Assembly: GCA_003427395.1 (NCBI GenBank)
Contig: BFEA01000872.1
Span: 199,055 to 224,776, forward strand
Direction: 5' to 3'
Source of the DNA: Chara braunii
Lineage: Eukaryota > Streptophyta > Charophyceae > Charales > Characeae
Length of the DNA: 25,722 bases
Below are positions 8,394 through 17,944 of this stretch, piece after piece. A model generated the notes under the pieces. The model did not search any database. It was not told the origin of the DNA and was given only the letters and a program-made list of their open reading frames with translations. The translations under genes were made by a program, and so were the position numbers. How positions within the stretch are numbered: position 1 is the stretch's first letter; each line of letters opens with the position of its first letter.

Positions 8394-8865
8394 GGGGCTC
8401 ATTCGACACTCCTCGGGCGCCCAAAGTCCCCAAGGTGTCGCCTAAAGTCCCCGAGGAATTGTTCGTTCCACTTATCCTCGGGGTTGCAGTCGGAAAAAAA
8501 AAAGTGAAAACACTCCAAATTCCTTGGGCTCCGAGGATTCCCCAGCCATTTCTCCCTTTTGCCCAAGGGACCTCACGAGGTCCATTGGGCAAAAGGAATC
8601 TGCGTTTCATGGAGAGGAGCGGGCACACGCGTAGAGAGACGTTACAACCGAGAATCTGGATCGTGGCGGCACCCTATGGGCTGAAGGCCTTAAGCACATT
8701 TGTTGTTGTTTTTTTCACTTTTTTCTTTTCTGACGTCGCTCCAAGGAAACGTCCTCGGGCGACGTCCCCAAGGACAGGTGGAACGAAGGGCCCAAATTTC
8801 CTTTTGACTAAAAGGAATTTTTCCTCAGGCTCCGAGGACGCCCCAAGGAGTGTCGAACGAGCCCC
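8394..8865. mobile_element. Tourist/Harbinger-type MITE, 472 bp
   Basis: The terminal repeats are GGGGCTCATTCGACACTCCT on the left and the inverted counterpart AGGAGTGTCGAACGAGCCCC on the right, with one internal difference. TAA lies immediately outside both ends (8391-8393 and 8866-8868). A GGGGCTC-type terminus with a TAA target duplication is characteristic of Tourist-like MITEs mobilised by PIF/Harbinger transposases. The subterminal regions repeat CCTCGGG/CCCCAAGG words in both orientations. No transposase is encoded, and none is visible elsewhere in the window. Confidence 0.75.
8555..8596. other. 20-bp-arm hairpin near the MITE centre
   Basis: CCTTTTGCCCAAGGGACCTC and GAGGTCCATTGGGCAAAAGG are inverted copies with one mismatch and only AC between them. 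It lies in the middle part of the 472-bp MITE and may be a relic of an inner element or part of its folding structure. Confidence 0.65.
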
Positions 8866-8966
8866 TAAAAAGCGGTAAGCACAACAAGCAAATCAGACAA
8901 TGGCACACAAAAGTTACAGCAGCAGAACAACAACGAGGAAGGCATCCCATTTCAGACCTGTACTAG

Positions 8967-11072
8967 ATGCAAAAACGGTCGGCAGCATTGGCAAATTTGG
9001 AAGCTCGGGAAATAGAAGCAGAAGAGCAAAGGAAAGAGTGGCTCCGCTTCAGGGGAATGACACAGTATGATCGCATGACTAAAGAGTCGTTCCAGTCTCT
9101 GATGAAATCGGTGGCCAGACCCCTCATGAAAGAGCTAGAACACCCCTTTTCTCTGACGGCACCTATAGCGGAAAGTTCGAGTCAAATGCGTCAATACACA
9201 AGAGAGTATTTTACTGACATTTTGACTACCAGGCGTCCTTTTGATCAACCTGACACAGATTTGAGAGATTTTTCTGAGTTCTGGAGATTCTCAGGGAAGT
9301 CACTCCCCTTGCACGCTGCACTGGATTGAGACCGTCCTCTAACTATGGAGGAGCTGGAAATAGCGGTCCATGTGATAGCCAAAGGGAAGGCCCCGAGGCC
9401 AGATGGGCTGCCGGTCGAGTCTATTATTGCGTTTCAGGATTTCTTTGGCCCAGTCCTAACAAATCTCTTCAACGAAGTCTTGATTGGAGAGCCTCTTCGT
9501 AGTTTTATTGTTGAGAGAGTTATATCGCTGCTTTATAAAAAAGGAAGTAAAAAGGAAATTCGTAATTGGAGGTCGATATCGCTGCTAAATGTGGCCGACA
9601 AACTGTTAGCGAATGTCATTGCTCTACGCCTAGCAAAATATTTACCTTTGCTCACCGGGCAAGAGCAAGGTGCCTTCGTAAAAGGCCGGTCCATCCACGA
9701 AAACATTATCACAACCCTTCAAGCTATTGAAATTACAGTCAAGGAGAAAAGGGACATTGCCATCATATTATTAGATATGGAAAAAACTTGTGATAAAGTG
9801 GGTTGGATCTTTGTCCAAACCACTCTGAAACGTATGTTTTTTGGGCCAAACGTTTGTTCATGGGTATGAGCAATGTATTCAAAAGCAACGACTGCGGTCA
9901 TCGTTAACAGGCATCGTTCAGAGCCCTTTCGTCTCACTCGTTCCTTACGGCAAGGGTGCCCATTAGCACCACTACTCTTTGTGGTTCACCTTGAGGTCCT
10001 GCTGGATAATTTCAGATTGAACCCACAAGTAGCAGGCCTCAAGATTGACAGGGGCATTGAGTGGAAAGTGGGAGCGATTGAAGACGACCTCACGGTCTGC
10101 GTAGAGAACGACCCGCAAGTTCTGGCTGAGGTACAGAACACACTAACTAGTAAATACTGTGAACTAGCGGAAGCCTCAGTGAATTGGTCAAAAGCATCGT
10201 ATTTATTGCCCACTCCCTTCCGTCTGTGTGTGGATTGGGGAATGAAAAGTGTTTCGGTTGACTCTTCGAAGCCGTTTTTGGGGGTACAAGTAGCTGGATC
10301 AGACTGTGCTTCCTTTCAAGACCAGTTGCTGACAGAAAAAGTGACGGCACGTATTGCCAAGTGGAACAGGCCTTATCTCTCGTCCTTGTTCGGTAGAGCT
10401 CTCCTGTTAACAGCGGCAGCCTTCTCAGTTATTTGGTACGTCTTGGCAGTTCATCTGTTGGGGGAAGGAACATACAATTACATCAAGGCCAAGGCAAGGA
10501 AGTTGATTTGGAAGCCAACCGCAATGGAGGATTAGGGTTACGTTTCTAAGACAGCCTGGGATGTGGTGACCTTCCCCAGAAAGGAAGGGGGTTTGGGCAT
10601 AATGGACCTAAAAAGGCAGAATCTAGCCTTGCTGGCTAGATGGCCAATTCGTGTCATGATGGAAATGGAGGACAGATACTAAATTTCAATGGGGGAATAC
10701 ATCCTTAACAAGGAGTGAGACCTGAGTAATGCATCAAATGTTTGGAGATGCTTTATGTTGAGTTCGTTCTCAAATAGGCGTCCAAATTCAAAATTTTGGA
10801 AAGCTGTACTGATAGCTTGGAAGAAATTAAAACTAGTGTCACACCGGGAGCCTACATCTAAGGTTGAGGTTTTGGAAGAACAGTTGTTTGAAAAACAGTT
10901 TTTTTTGGATGCACAAGGCGAACCCTTCTCTACAGCAAACGAGCCCGGGAGCTTTGGCCGGCGTTGGATAGAACGAGGAATTTTCCGGATTAAGGATATC
11001 AGGAAGACAGACAACTCAGGATGGCTTACAGAAAGAAAAATGAGCGCTCGATATCCGTACCATAGACTCTGA
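8967..11072 (+). pseudogene. LINE ORF2 reverse transcriptase region
   Basis: One frame runs through this stretch. It has an N-terminal charged helix (REIEAEEQRKEWLRF), then RT motifs in order: GKAPRPDG (about 9384-9407), QGAFVKGRSIHEN (about 9667), ILLDMEKTCDKVGW with the first catalytic Asp (about 9765-9810), and RQGCPLAPLLF (about 9948). The metal-binding motif follows at 10077-10088 as IEDD, where FADD or YADD is usual, and then the thumb with WNRPYLSSLFGRALLL. Stops are at 9327-9329, 9867-9869, 10533-10535, about 10680, about 10716 and 11070-11072. The altered IEDD box keeps both Asp residues. The region would prime reverse transcription at nicked chromosomal DNA in a live LINE. Confidence 0.82.
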
Positions 11073-11074
11073 GA

Positions 11075-12290
11075 GAAGTGGGTTCGAAGTTGCAAAGTTT
11101 ACTAGTGGCAATTCCACCTCACTGGAGGCGAATGTTGGAGGCAGGACATGGCACAACTGAAGACAAATGATACCGATTGAAGCGGATTACTTTGGATTGT
11201 ACGTTCTTTAGACTGATAGAAAGCGGGGATGAGAACCATCTACTGTTACGGACTTGGTTAACAAAGCCAGATTGGGAGGAAGAGCGACCCTTTAGGTTCG
11301 AGTCAGAAACTTCATGTACGGAACCTCCAGACCTTGAGGAGTGCAGAGTGGAGATGAAATAGATAAATATGGGATAGCTTACCCTCGGGTCAGGTTCAGA
11401 GGCTCCCAATTGTCAGCCCTCAAGGTGGATCCCACCTGGTGGGTATGGAATGTGATGAGCCAACATCAGATAACTGTGATCCCTATGCACTGCTACACTT
11501 CTAAGATAGGTACCAGATTGCTGAGAGAGGGTGCATCCTTGTCTCCTTATGAGGTGGTATGCAAACAGAGACGAAAGTTAGCCTTCTTAGATTACGATAA
11601 GGCCACACAAGAGAAGCACTGGCAGCTGCTGAAGAAACTTCCCTCAGAAAGACTAGGCAGTTTTCTCTGACAACGGTCTATGCTGGTCATTCCAATGACA
11701 ACTTTGCTGTCAAGCAGAGGAATGGACATATCAACAGCTTGCCCTCGATGTCAGTGGGCATGGGAAACCAATCGACACCTTTGGTTGGACTGTCCATACT
11801 CCAAACGGATTTGGTCGTGGTGGAGCAGACACTGGGCGAACCTTCCCTGGTCCTCATTCAACTGGACAGAGGAGTTCATTATATCACTAACGGTTAATGG
11901 AAGGCTAAAAATTCGGGTTTTTTCGCCGCGTCGCTACATGTAATGTTGTGGAAACTTTTGTGAACAAACTATGCAGGGTCATAATACAAACATAAAAAAA
12001 TCAATTAGGCAAAAAAAAAACGAAAAATTCAAAATGAAGAGTACTTTAAAACTATTTTCGGAGTAGCTTTCTGGGCGTACAGAACAGGAATGATGATGCG
12101 GCCCGCTATGTGGCACAGACATTCAGAGTTATCATCATGACGAGAATCTGGTATGAGAAAAATGCCCATACCATATGGCAAGAACAATGTGAAAATGTTC
12201 AATTAAAGTTACACATTAGGTCACTAGTTCGACAATGTATTTGGTCCGACTGGTTTCAGAAGGCTAAGAGTGGTTCCGCCAAATAGGGGA
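11075..12290 (+). pseudogene. LINE ORF2 C-terminal region with zinc knuckle
   Basis: After a shift at about 11075 the coding trace continues in another frame (LRTWLTKPDWEEE, about 11245), then shifts again near 11345. The third frame holds WNVMSQHQITVIP and the zf-RVT signature CPRC ... ETNRHLWLDC (11740-11793), a C-x2-C, H-x4-C ligand set. A final trace, RIWYEKNAHTIWQEQ (about 12140-12185), matches the usual LINE C-terminal helix. Between 11944 and 12070 the frame is lost in A-rich sequence, probably an insertion. Stops include 11668-11670. This is inferred as the tail of the same LINE as the RT upstream. Confidence 0.7.
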
Positions 12291-12320
12291 CTGCCTGGTT
12301 TTGGAGATCTTGGGGAAAAA

Positions 12321-12992
12321 CTCACAGTCTGGTTAAGCTAGGCCCTAAAGGCGGCTTGACTCTTTCCTCTTGGTTAACTTATACGTTGAATTAGACTAAG
12401 GTAGTTGTTAAGGCCGATATAGGTCAACTCGCTACAGTAGCCAGTTCGTAGAGTAGACATTTTGCGACTCTACGAGTTAGTTTCTTTGGTCCGCTCCCAC
12501 TTGTGGAGTGCAAGGTGAAGTTCTCAGGAATTTTTCTAGATTTGGGGACACAAGAGTGTTTGATGGATCACAGACTGCAATCGCAGTCACCCCCCCCTTT
12601 TTGTTTACACGGGCTCCAACATTAACATTGGAAAGCACCGTGGGCTAGGTCCCACCATTGTCTTATCGTGATAGCTAGCTACCACGGTGCGACTCCGTGC
12701 GACTTTGGGTAACTCTGGGCGGTCATAGTGTATCGTCGATGCACAAATATCTAAGGGCGAAGCGGCGCAGGCGTGAAAATACCTTCCCTTCGGAGGTGGT
12801 CTGGGCGGTCGTTGGTGGTGGAGGCCTCGATTATTGTTATGGTTGGCTACCACTTTTGTATCGGGGTGGTTGACTACAACAATGTGGGACTTGCTGACAA
12901 ACCCGGATCACTAATAATTTCTGGCACGGCAGAGAACATTAAACATTTCCATCTGCAGCGAAGGTGCAGTCAAGTTCGTCAATGTCAGACAT
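12321..12992. other. no gene recognised
   Basis: This is the probable LINE 3' flank followed by unassigned sequence. A C-run and T-run lie at 12590-12605. Small palindromes such as ACTGCAATCGCAGT (about 12576) occur. I find no coding frame with family resemblance. Confidence 0.5.
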
Positions 12993-13120
12993 ATTAAGCT
13001 CCTGGATCTGGCGAAGAGATGCAGACAAGCAGTTCAATCTCGATTTTGTACATCTGTCCACGGTGCATGTCTATATTCAGGCGTTTAATGGAATTCGATT
13101 TCCTAGTGGGAACTAGCCCC
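12993..13120. mobile_element. diverged copy of the 4270 foldback family
   Basis: AAGCTCCTGGATCTGG, AGAGATGCAGAC, AGTTCAATCTCGATTT and CTAGTGGGAAC occur in the same order as the left-arm end, loop and right arm of the element at 4270-4423. The outer left arm is missing and the arms no longer pair well. Confidence 0.5.
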
Positions 13121-13129
13121 CTGGGTACG

Positions 13130-13660
13130 TGTGAATTTGGACTGGAAAAGAAGGCAAAAGCAATGCTGAATGAACAGGGGTGTTGTGGAGCATCAGATGC
13201 GTATATGGTTGTGGGTGTGTGGTTGTGGTACTCGTCTGCTTATACGAACCTGGGCGTGTTTGTCCATAGGTGCAGAGCATAGCGAGTGATCTGAATTTTT
13301 TTATCTATGTGTTTTGTGTATCTATGCATAGAACATGCCTTGGTACAAAGTATAGAATCCAACCCTCTTTCCTGGCGGGGGCTTGCGTAACGTTTGTGGT
13401 GAATTTTGGGAAAAACAAAAAAACGTTTGTGATGAATGTGGCCGGAATGGAGGCTTGGGCAAAGTCCCATGGAGTGGCGGGTAGCAACGTAGAGTTTCTT
13501 GAACGCCTAGATGGATGGAGACGTGTTCGTCCATATGTACAGAAAGGTGCACTCAGTCTCCTCAACCACATATATCCAGGAATGCATTCACGGGCCCACG
13601 TCGGAGTATAGTAAGTTGACGTTCATGTGACACATGTTACATCGTGGTAGGCCTGTCCCA
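13130..13660. other. no gene recognised
   Basis: Mixed sequence contains scattered GTGTTCGTCC and GTGCAGAG words that faintly recall the LTR U3 motif (about 13255 and 13525). Similarity is too weak to call an LTR. The open frames here have no recognisable domain. Confidence 0.4.
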
Positions 13661-13673
13661 ACCTGTGTTACCG

Positions 13674-13740
13674 CGCGTTCATTGACGCGCATTTCGCGTT
13701 CAGTTTTTGAACGCGGTCAACGCGCGTTAATTGAACGCGG
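13674..13740. repeat. CGCGTTC/GAACGCG palindrome cluster
   Basis: At least five copies of CGCGTTC or its complement GAACGCG lie within 67 bp. A perfect 8-bp hairpin (CGCGTTCA, loop GTTTT, TGAACGCG) spans 13695-13715, and an imperfect palindrome CGCGTTAATTGAACGCG follows. CpG density is much higher than in the surrounding DNA. Confidence 0.65.
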
Positions 13741-13792
13741 GTAAATTCATTTGGCACGCTTGCGCAGGGTGTTTTTGACGCGTGCTTGCGCG

Positions 13793-13846
13793 CGTGTGTA
13801 TGTGTGTGTGTGTGTGTATGTGTGTGTGTGTGTGTGTATATGTGTA

Positions 13847-13881
<35 letters not shown>
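13793..13881. repeat. (TG)n microsatellite
   Basis: About 90 bp of TG repeats interrupted by TATG, TATATG and TC variants. Confidence 0.9.
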
Positions 13882-13882
<1 letters not shown>

Positions 13883-13982
13883 GGGTGACGAGGTATCGGT
13901 TTCACAACCATTGGGATACACTTGGCTATATGCACGGTTTCACAGTCCTCAGTGGTGGAGTGCATCACTTTGCATGGTTAGT

Positions 13983-13985
<3 letters not shown>

Positions 13986-14056
<71 letters not shown>
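13986..14056. repeat. (TC)n microsatellite
   Basis: An uninterrupted TC repeat runs into the assembly gap. Confidence 0.95.
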
Positions 14057-14871
14057 NNNNNNNNNNNNNNNNNNNNNNNNNNNNNNNNNNNNNNNNNNNN
14101 NNNNNNNNNNNNNNNNNNNNNNNNNNNNNNNNNNNNNNNNNNNNNNNNNNNNNNNNNNNNNNNNNNNNNNNNNNNNNNNNNNNNNNNNNNNNNNNNNNNN
14201 NNNNNNNNNNNNNNNNNNNNNNNNNNNNNNNNNNNNNNNNNNNNNNNNNNNNNNNNNNNNNNNNNNNNNNNNNNNNNNNNNNNNNNNNNNNNNNNNNNNN
14301 NNNNNNNNNNNNNNNNNNNNNNNNNNNNNNNNNNNNNNNNNNNNNNNNNNNNNNNNNNNNNNNNNNNNNNNNNNNNNNNNNNNNNNNNNNNNNNNNNNNN
14401 NNNNNNNNNNNNNNNNNNNNNNNNNNNNNNNNNNNNNNNNNNNNNNNNNNNNNNNNNNNNNNNNNNNNNNNNNNNNNNNNNNNNNNNNNNNNNNNNNNNN
14501 NNNNNNNNNNNNNNNNNNNNNNNNNNNNNNNNNNNNNNNNNNNNNNNNNNNNNNNNNNNNNNNNNNNNNNNNNNNNNNNNNNNNNNNNNNNNNNNNNNNN
14601 NNNNNNNNNNNNNNNNNNNNNNNNNNNNNNNNNNNNNNNNNNNNNNNNNNNNNNNNNNNNNNNNNNNNNNNNNNNNNNNNNNNNNNNNNNNNNNNNNNNN
14701 NNNNNNNNNNNNNNNNNNNNNNNNNNNNNNNNNNNNNNNNNNNNNNNNNNNNNNNNNNNNNNNNNNNNNNNNNNNNNNNNNNNNNNNNNNNNNNNNNNNN
14801 NNNNNNNNNNNNNNNNNNNNNNNNNNNNNNNNNNNNNNNNNNNNNNNNNNNNNNNNNNNNNNNNNNNNNNN
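14057..14871. other. assembly gap, 815 Ns
   Basis: A run of N lies between a TC tract and an AG tract. Reading frames drawn across it are meaningless. Confidence 0.98.

Positions 14872-14923
<52 letters not shown>
14872..14923. repeat. (AG)n microsatellite
   Basis: AG repeat immediately right of the gap, on the opposite purine strand from the TC tract at its left, followed by interrupted purine-rich sequence to 14940. Confidence 0.95.
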
Positions 14924-14927
<4 letters not shown>

Positions 14928-14960
14928 GAGAAAGAGAGAGACAAGTATATGCAACGCACT

Positions 14961-15005
14961 CAATCAATCAATCAATCAATCAATTAATTAATCAATCAAT
15001 CAATC
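14961..15005. repeat. (CAAT)n microsatellite
   Basis: About ten tetranucleotide units, with a TTAATTAA interruption in the middle. GATT/AATC repeats recur at both sides of the large retroelement. Confidence 0.9.
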
Positions 15006-15334
15006 CATAATCAATGAATGTATGTGTCCGAAAAGGGATTCAACGGGGGTGTCCCATTGAACGGACCAACGACCGTTCAAACCCCAATTTAACGCTGCGT
15101 TTACCCGCGTTACAACACGGAACAACGAGGCCCGCGAAATTGTTTTTCGAGGGCAAAAAAAGGGCAAAAAAATGGCAAAAAAAAAAAACAAAAATACGGG
15201 GCTGTAGATTTTTTTGTGCTCTACGTCCCCATATGTTGTATTGTTTTTTTTTAGCATTCAAATTATTTTTAAAAAAATCAAAAACCTTTCCCAACTCAAA
15301 AGACATCGATTTTTTTTATCTTTTTTGATTGATT
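15006..15334. repeat. hairpin-bearing repeat and retroelement target site
   Basis: The stretch has GAACGG/CCGTTC words (15058-15082), then A-rich DNA and a hairpin at 15194-15234 similar to that at 81-120, in inverse orientation. Its end, TCTTTTTTGATTGATT (about 15319-15334), matches the sequence before each GATT array of the minisatellite at 25307-25722. It therefore forms the left half of the site into which the retroelement was inserted. Confidence 0.55.
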
Positions 15335-15963
15335 TGCATGGGTCCTGGGGACCATCTCACGCAGATGTGTAAATGTCATGCATCACCTTCACATGCAGTG
15401 ATCAATAGTCTCAACCATAGACAAAGGTAGAGAAGAAGAGGACCGAGTTTCACAACTTATATTATCAAAAATATGATTACAAAGTGTTTCAAAGCTCCCC
15501 TGAGTCCAGCACTCGTCAGCGCAACACCAATATCTTGCCAACTCATCAATATGACTTCCAGTGAATCAGTGCTACCCTTGCAGATAGTCTCCAAGTCATC
15601 AATGTGGTCACNACTCATCAGCGCCACCTCTGCAAGTCACATCCAACTCAGGTAAGTATCTTCCATAGCCAAACCTTGAATGAACACTCTCAGCCTCAAT
15701 CCCTTCCTCCTATGATGCATACACACTCTTTAATACTCATGAGGATCTACTCTGGATACCACTCATAGCTACATACTAACCCTCTACTACTAATGCTAAC
15801 TCGCTGGGCAACTATGGCTGCATCACTTCCAGCGTACAGGCTTCTTCCTCCCTCCAGCGCGTCTTCTCCTCCAGTGTTGCTCCTCCTGACTCAGCGCACA
15901 AGTGCACCAGCACTTCGACGCATTGCAGCCAGTGGAGATCTGGTGAGGAATGAGGCAGGCAGC

Positions 15964-15972
15964 TCTTTTTAT
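15964..15972 (-). promoter_or_regulatory. LTR TATA box (3' LTR)
   Basis: TATAAAAAG on the minus strand, in the conserved context CAGCACTATAAAAAG, also present in the 5' LTR and in copy 1. Confidence 0.65.
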
Positions 15973-16182
15973 AGTGCTGGCCACTCCTCGCTGGGTCTGC
16001 ATTGGCTCAATTCAGCCTCTCCCTTTGTCCCAGACCCTACATTGCATGTGTCCTAGTACAGTCCCAATGAGGTTCAACTGCTGCTGAGGCACTTCGGCCT
16101 GGATTTGGACTTGAAAGTCTGGATTTGGACTGACCCCTTGACTTAGACCAGAACTGGGACTGTGCCTACTGACTTCACTTTC

Positions 16183-16322
16183 GGACAGGCACAACTCTAA
16201 ACGAACAGACAAATTTACTACTTAAACAGGCACTTTCCATTGCACGAACAGGTACACTGCCTGCACGTACAGACACACCCTTACCCGAACAGACATGACA
16301 TACACATCTCCTGGTGAACAGG
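16183..16322 (-). promoter_or_regulatory. U3 array of CTGTTCG-type words (3' LTR)
   Basis: About seven variants occur (CCTGTTCACC, TCTGTTCGGG, TCTGTACGTGCAGG, CCTGTTCGTGCAA, CCTGTTTAAG, TCTGTTCGTTTA, CCTGTCCGAA), spaced roughly 20-27 bp apart, upstream of the TATA box. Confidence 0.5.
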
Positions 16323-16547
16323 TAAGTCCTTTGACAATGCCCTTTGCCTTAGATTTAGATGTGCCTGTTGATAGAGAACTTGACCTCTGACCTGNTTTCA
16401 CGTTTCTGAGCCCTGGCNAGATACCTTTTCACAATGCTTTACTTTTACAAGGCCCGTGCTGCTCTATTTTTACAAGGCCTGAGGCCTATATCGNGTAAAG
16501 NCCCTTTTACTCTCGCCNGCCTAGTTTCGAAGTCCTCTGAGAATCAT

Positions 16548-17944
16548 TNACCTATCAANGATATGAATTNCTCTCTTTGCACTTTCGTATGCAGACACAA
16601 TATGAGGTGCAGAATCTAACAGTTCCTCTCTTGTAAACCAACGATCTTCACTAGGATCTTGATATGCAAACCTTATTTTATACAGTCGCTGTGGTCTGCC
16701 TCTACGTCCAGTGTGTTAAGTACTTTCCGCAACAATTTTCTCCACGTCATACTTCCCATCCATACTTGGAGGTATCGCTGACCAGCGACTTGGGAAGAGC
16801 CCATTCGTTACACAAGGTAAGAGCTTGGATGCATGGAACACTGGATATGTACGTAGATAAGGAGGAATCTCAATGACATACGAAGGACCATCCACATCTC
16901 CAATTACGTTTAGAACCTGCCAAGGTCCTCGGTAGGTGGGTAGAAGCTTCTGAGAGATGTTCTCTTCAGGANCAAACTCTTTAGACTTCACCCAAACCAA
17001 ATCTCCTACAGCAAATTGAGATGGGCGTCTGTGTTTATTTGCCTGTTCAATCATTTGATGTTGTGCTTTAAGTATATTTTCTTTTACTTTCTCAATGTCT
17101 TTCTGATATTGGACTGCAAACTCACTAGTTCCTAGAGGAAGCTTATGTACTTGATCCGGGTTCAATCGATCAATGGGTCTGCGTGGACGCCATCCCAGAT
17201 GTAACTCCATAGGAATCTTACATGTAGATAGGTGCACAGAGTTATTATGGGCACTAGCAACCTTAGGCAGTTGTTCATCCCAGTCAATCTGGTCGGGACG
17301 AATGTATATGCGCAAAGTCTGCTGCAAGATCTTATTCATCTGTTCAGTCTGACCATTAGTCTCAGGATGCCTACCTGATGACATTGTCAACTTAGAACCA
17401 TATACATCCATCAGTTGCTGCCATTGTTCACTCGTGAACCTAGTATCTCTGTCACTCACAATAGTTAAGGGATGTCCAAAGTCTTTTACCCAATGGTTAA
17501 AGAATTCCCAAATTACCAATTCAGTCTTTGCTTCTGCAGGCAAAGCTACAAAAACAGCAAACTTAGTGAATCTATCCACTATGACCATTACTTGCGTCTT
17601 CCCATTTTTGCTTTTTACTTAAGTGTCCATGAAATGTATAGAGACAGAGTCTCCAGGGCCGGTAGGGATAGGCAAGGGCTTAAGTAGCCCAAGGGGCGAT
17701 TGCGTGGTGCTTTTGTTTCGTTGGCACACTTGGCAACCCTGCACATATGCGATACAGTCCGCTTTCATTCGAGGCTAGGTGTAGGACTGTAACAAGGTCC
17801 CATAGGTCTTCTTCCACCAAAAATGACCTTCTGTATCATGGCATTCCCCCAAGATCATACTCTTGATCTCCGCATTATTCGGTATACACACCCTATCATG
17901 CACGTCAGTTCGTTCAAACAATAGACCCTGAGTTACTTTATGAT
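16548..17944 (-). pseudogene. pol: chromovirus pol part 3: integrase and chromodomain
   Basis: The zinc ligands HDTEGH and CQVC are present (about 17722-17845). The second Asp (VSDRDTRF) and Glu (HPETNGQTEQMN) of the DDE core are intact. At 17634-17636 the codon for the first catalytic Asp reads CAT (His) where copy 1 has Asp. The domain continues to FHASKLLPC and a chromodomain-like tail (YDVEKIV, then DRWFTREELL and PHIVSAYES). Stops are at 17775-17777 (TAG), 17619-17621 (TAA) and 16716-16718 (TAA); the last cuts off the chromodomain. The natural end is the TNA codon at 16548-16550. A one-base loss near 17945 separates this part from RNase H. Confidence 0.87.

Larger units (their letters stand above)
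8880..12320 (+). mobile_element. LINE (non-LTR retrotransposon), 5'-truncated and decayed
   Basis: A reverse transcriptase with LINE-type motifs and a C-terminal zinc-binding region spans about 3.4 kb. The apurinic endonuclease that normally precedes the RT is absent, so the copy is truncated at or near 8880, just beside the MITE. Frames change at about 11075 and 11345 and there are many stops. No clear poly-A tail or target duplication could be fixed at the 3' side; similarity to coding sequence ends at about 12290. Confidence 0.8.
15335..16509 (-). repeat. 3' LTR of chromovirus copy 2
   Basis: This 1175-bp LTR aligns end to end with 24133-25306. In element orientation it starts TAAAAGGG and ends CCCATGCA. 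It contains a TATA box at 15964-15972, the U3 word array and several isolated Ns. In the first 315 bp I count about ten differences from the 5' LTR, mostly transitions. Confidence 0.9.

Noticed and set aside
8171-8878. A 235-residue + strand frame across 8171-8878
   Set aside because: It crosses a poly-T run, an N and both termini of MITEs; the translation is low-complexity and follows inverted repeats.
13250-13560. Old solo LTR suggested by GTGTTCGTCC and GTGCAGAG words
   Set aside because: Only isolated short words match; there is no TATA context, no termini and no aligned length.
13782-14991. Long reading frames of about 330-400 residues on both strands
   Set aside because: They run through 815 Ns and dinucleotide repeats; there is no coding information.
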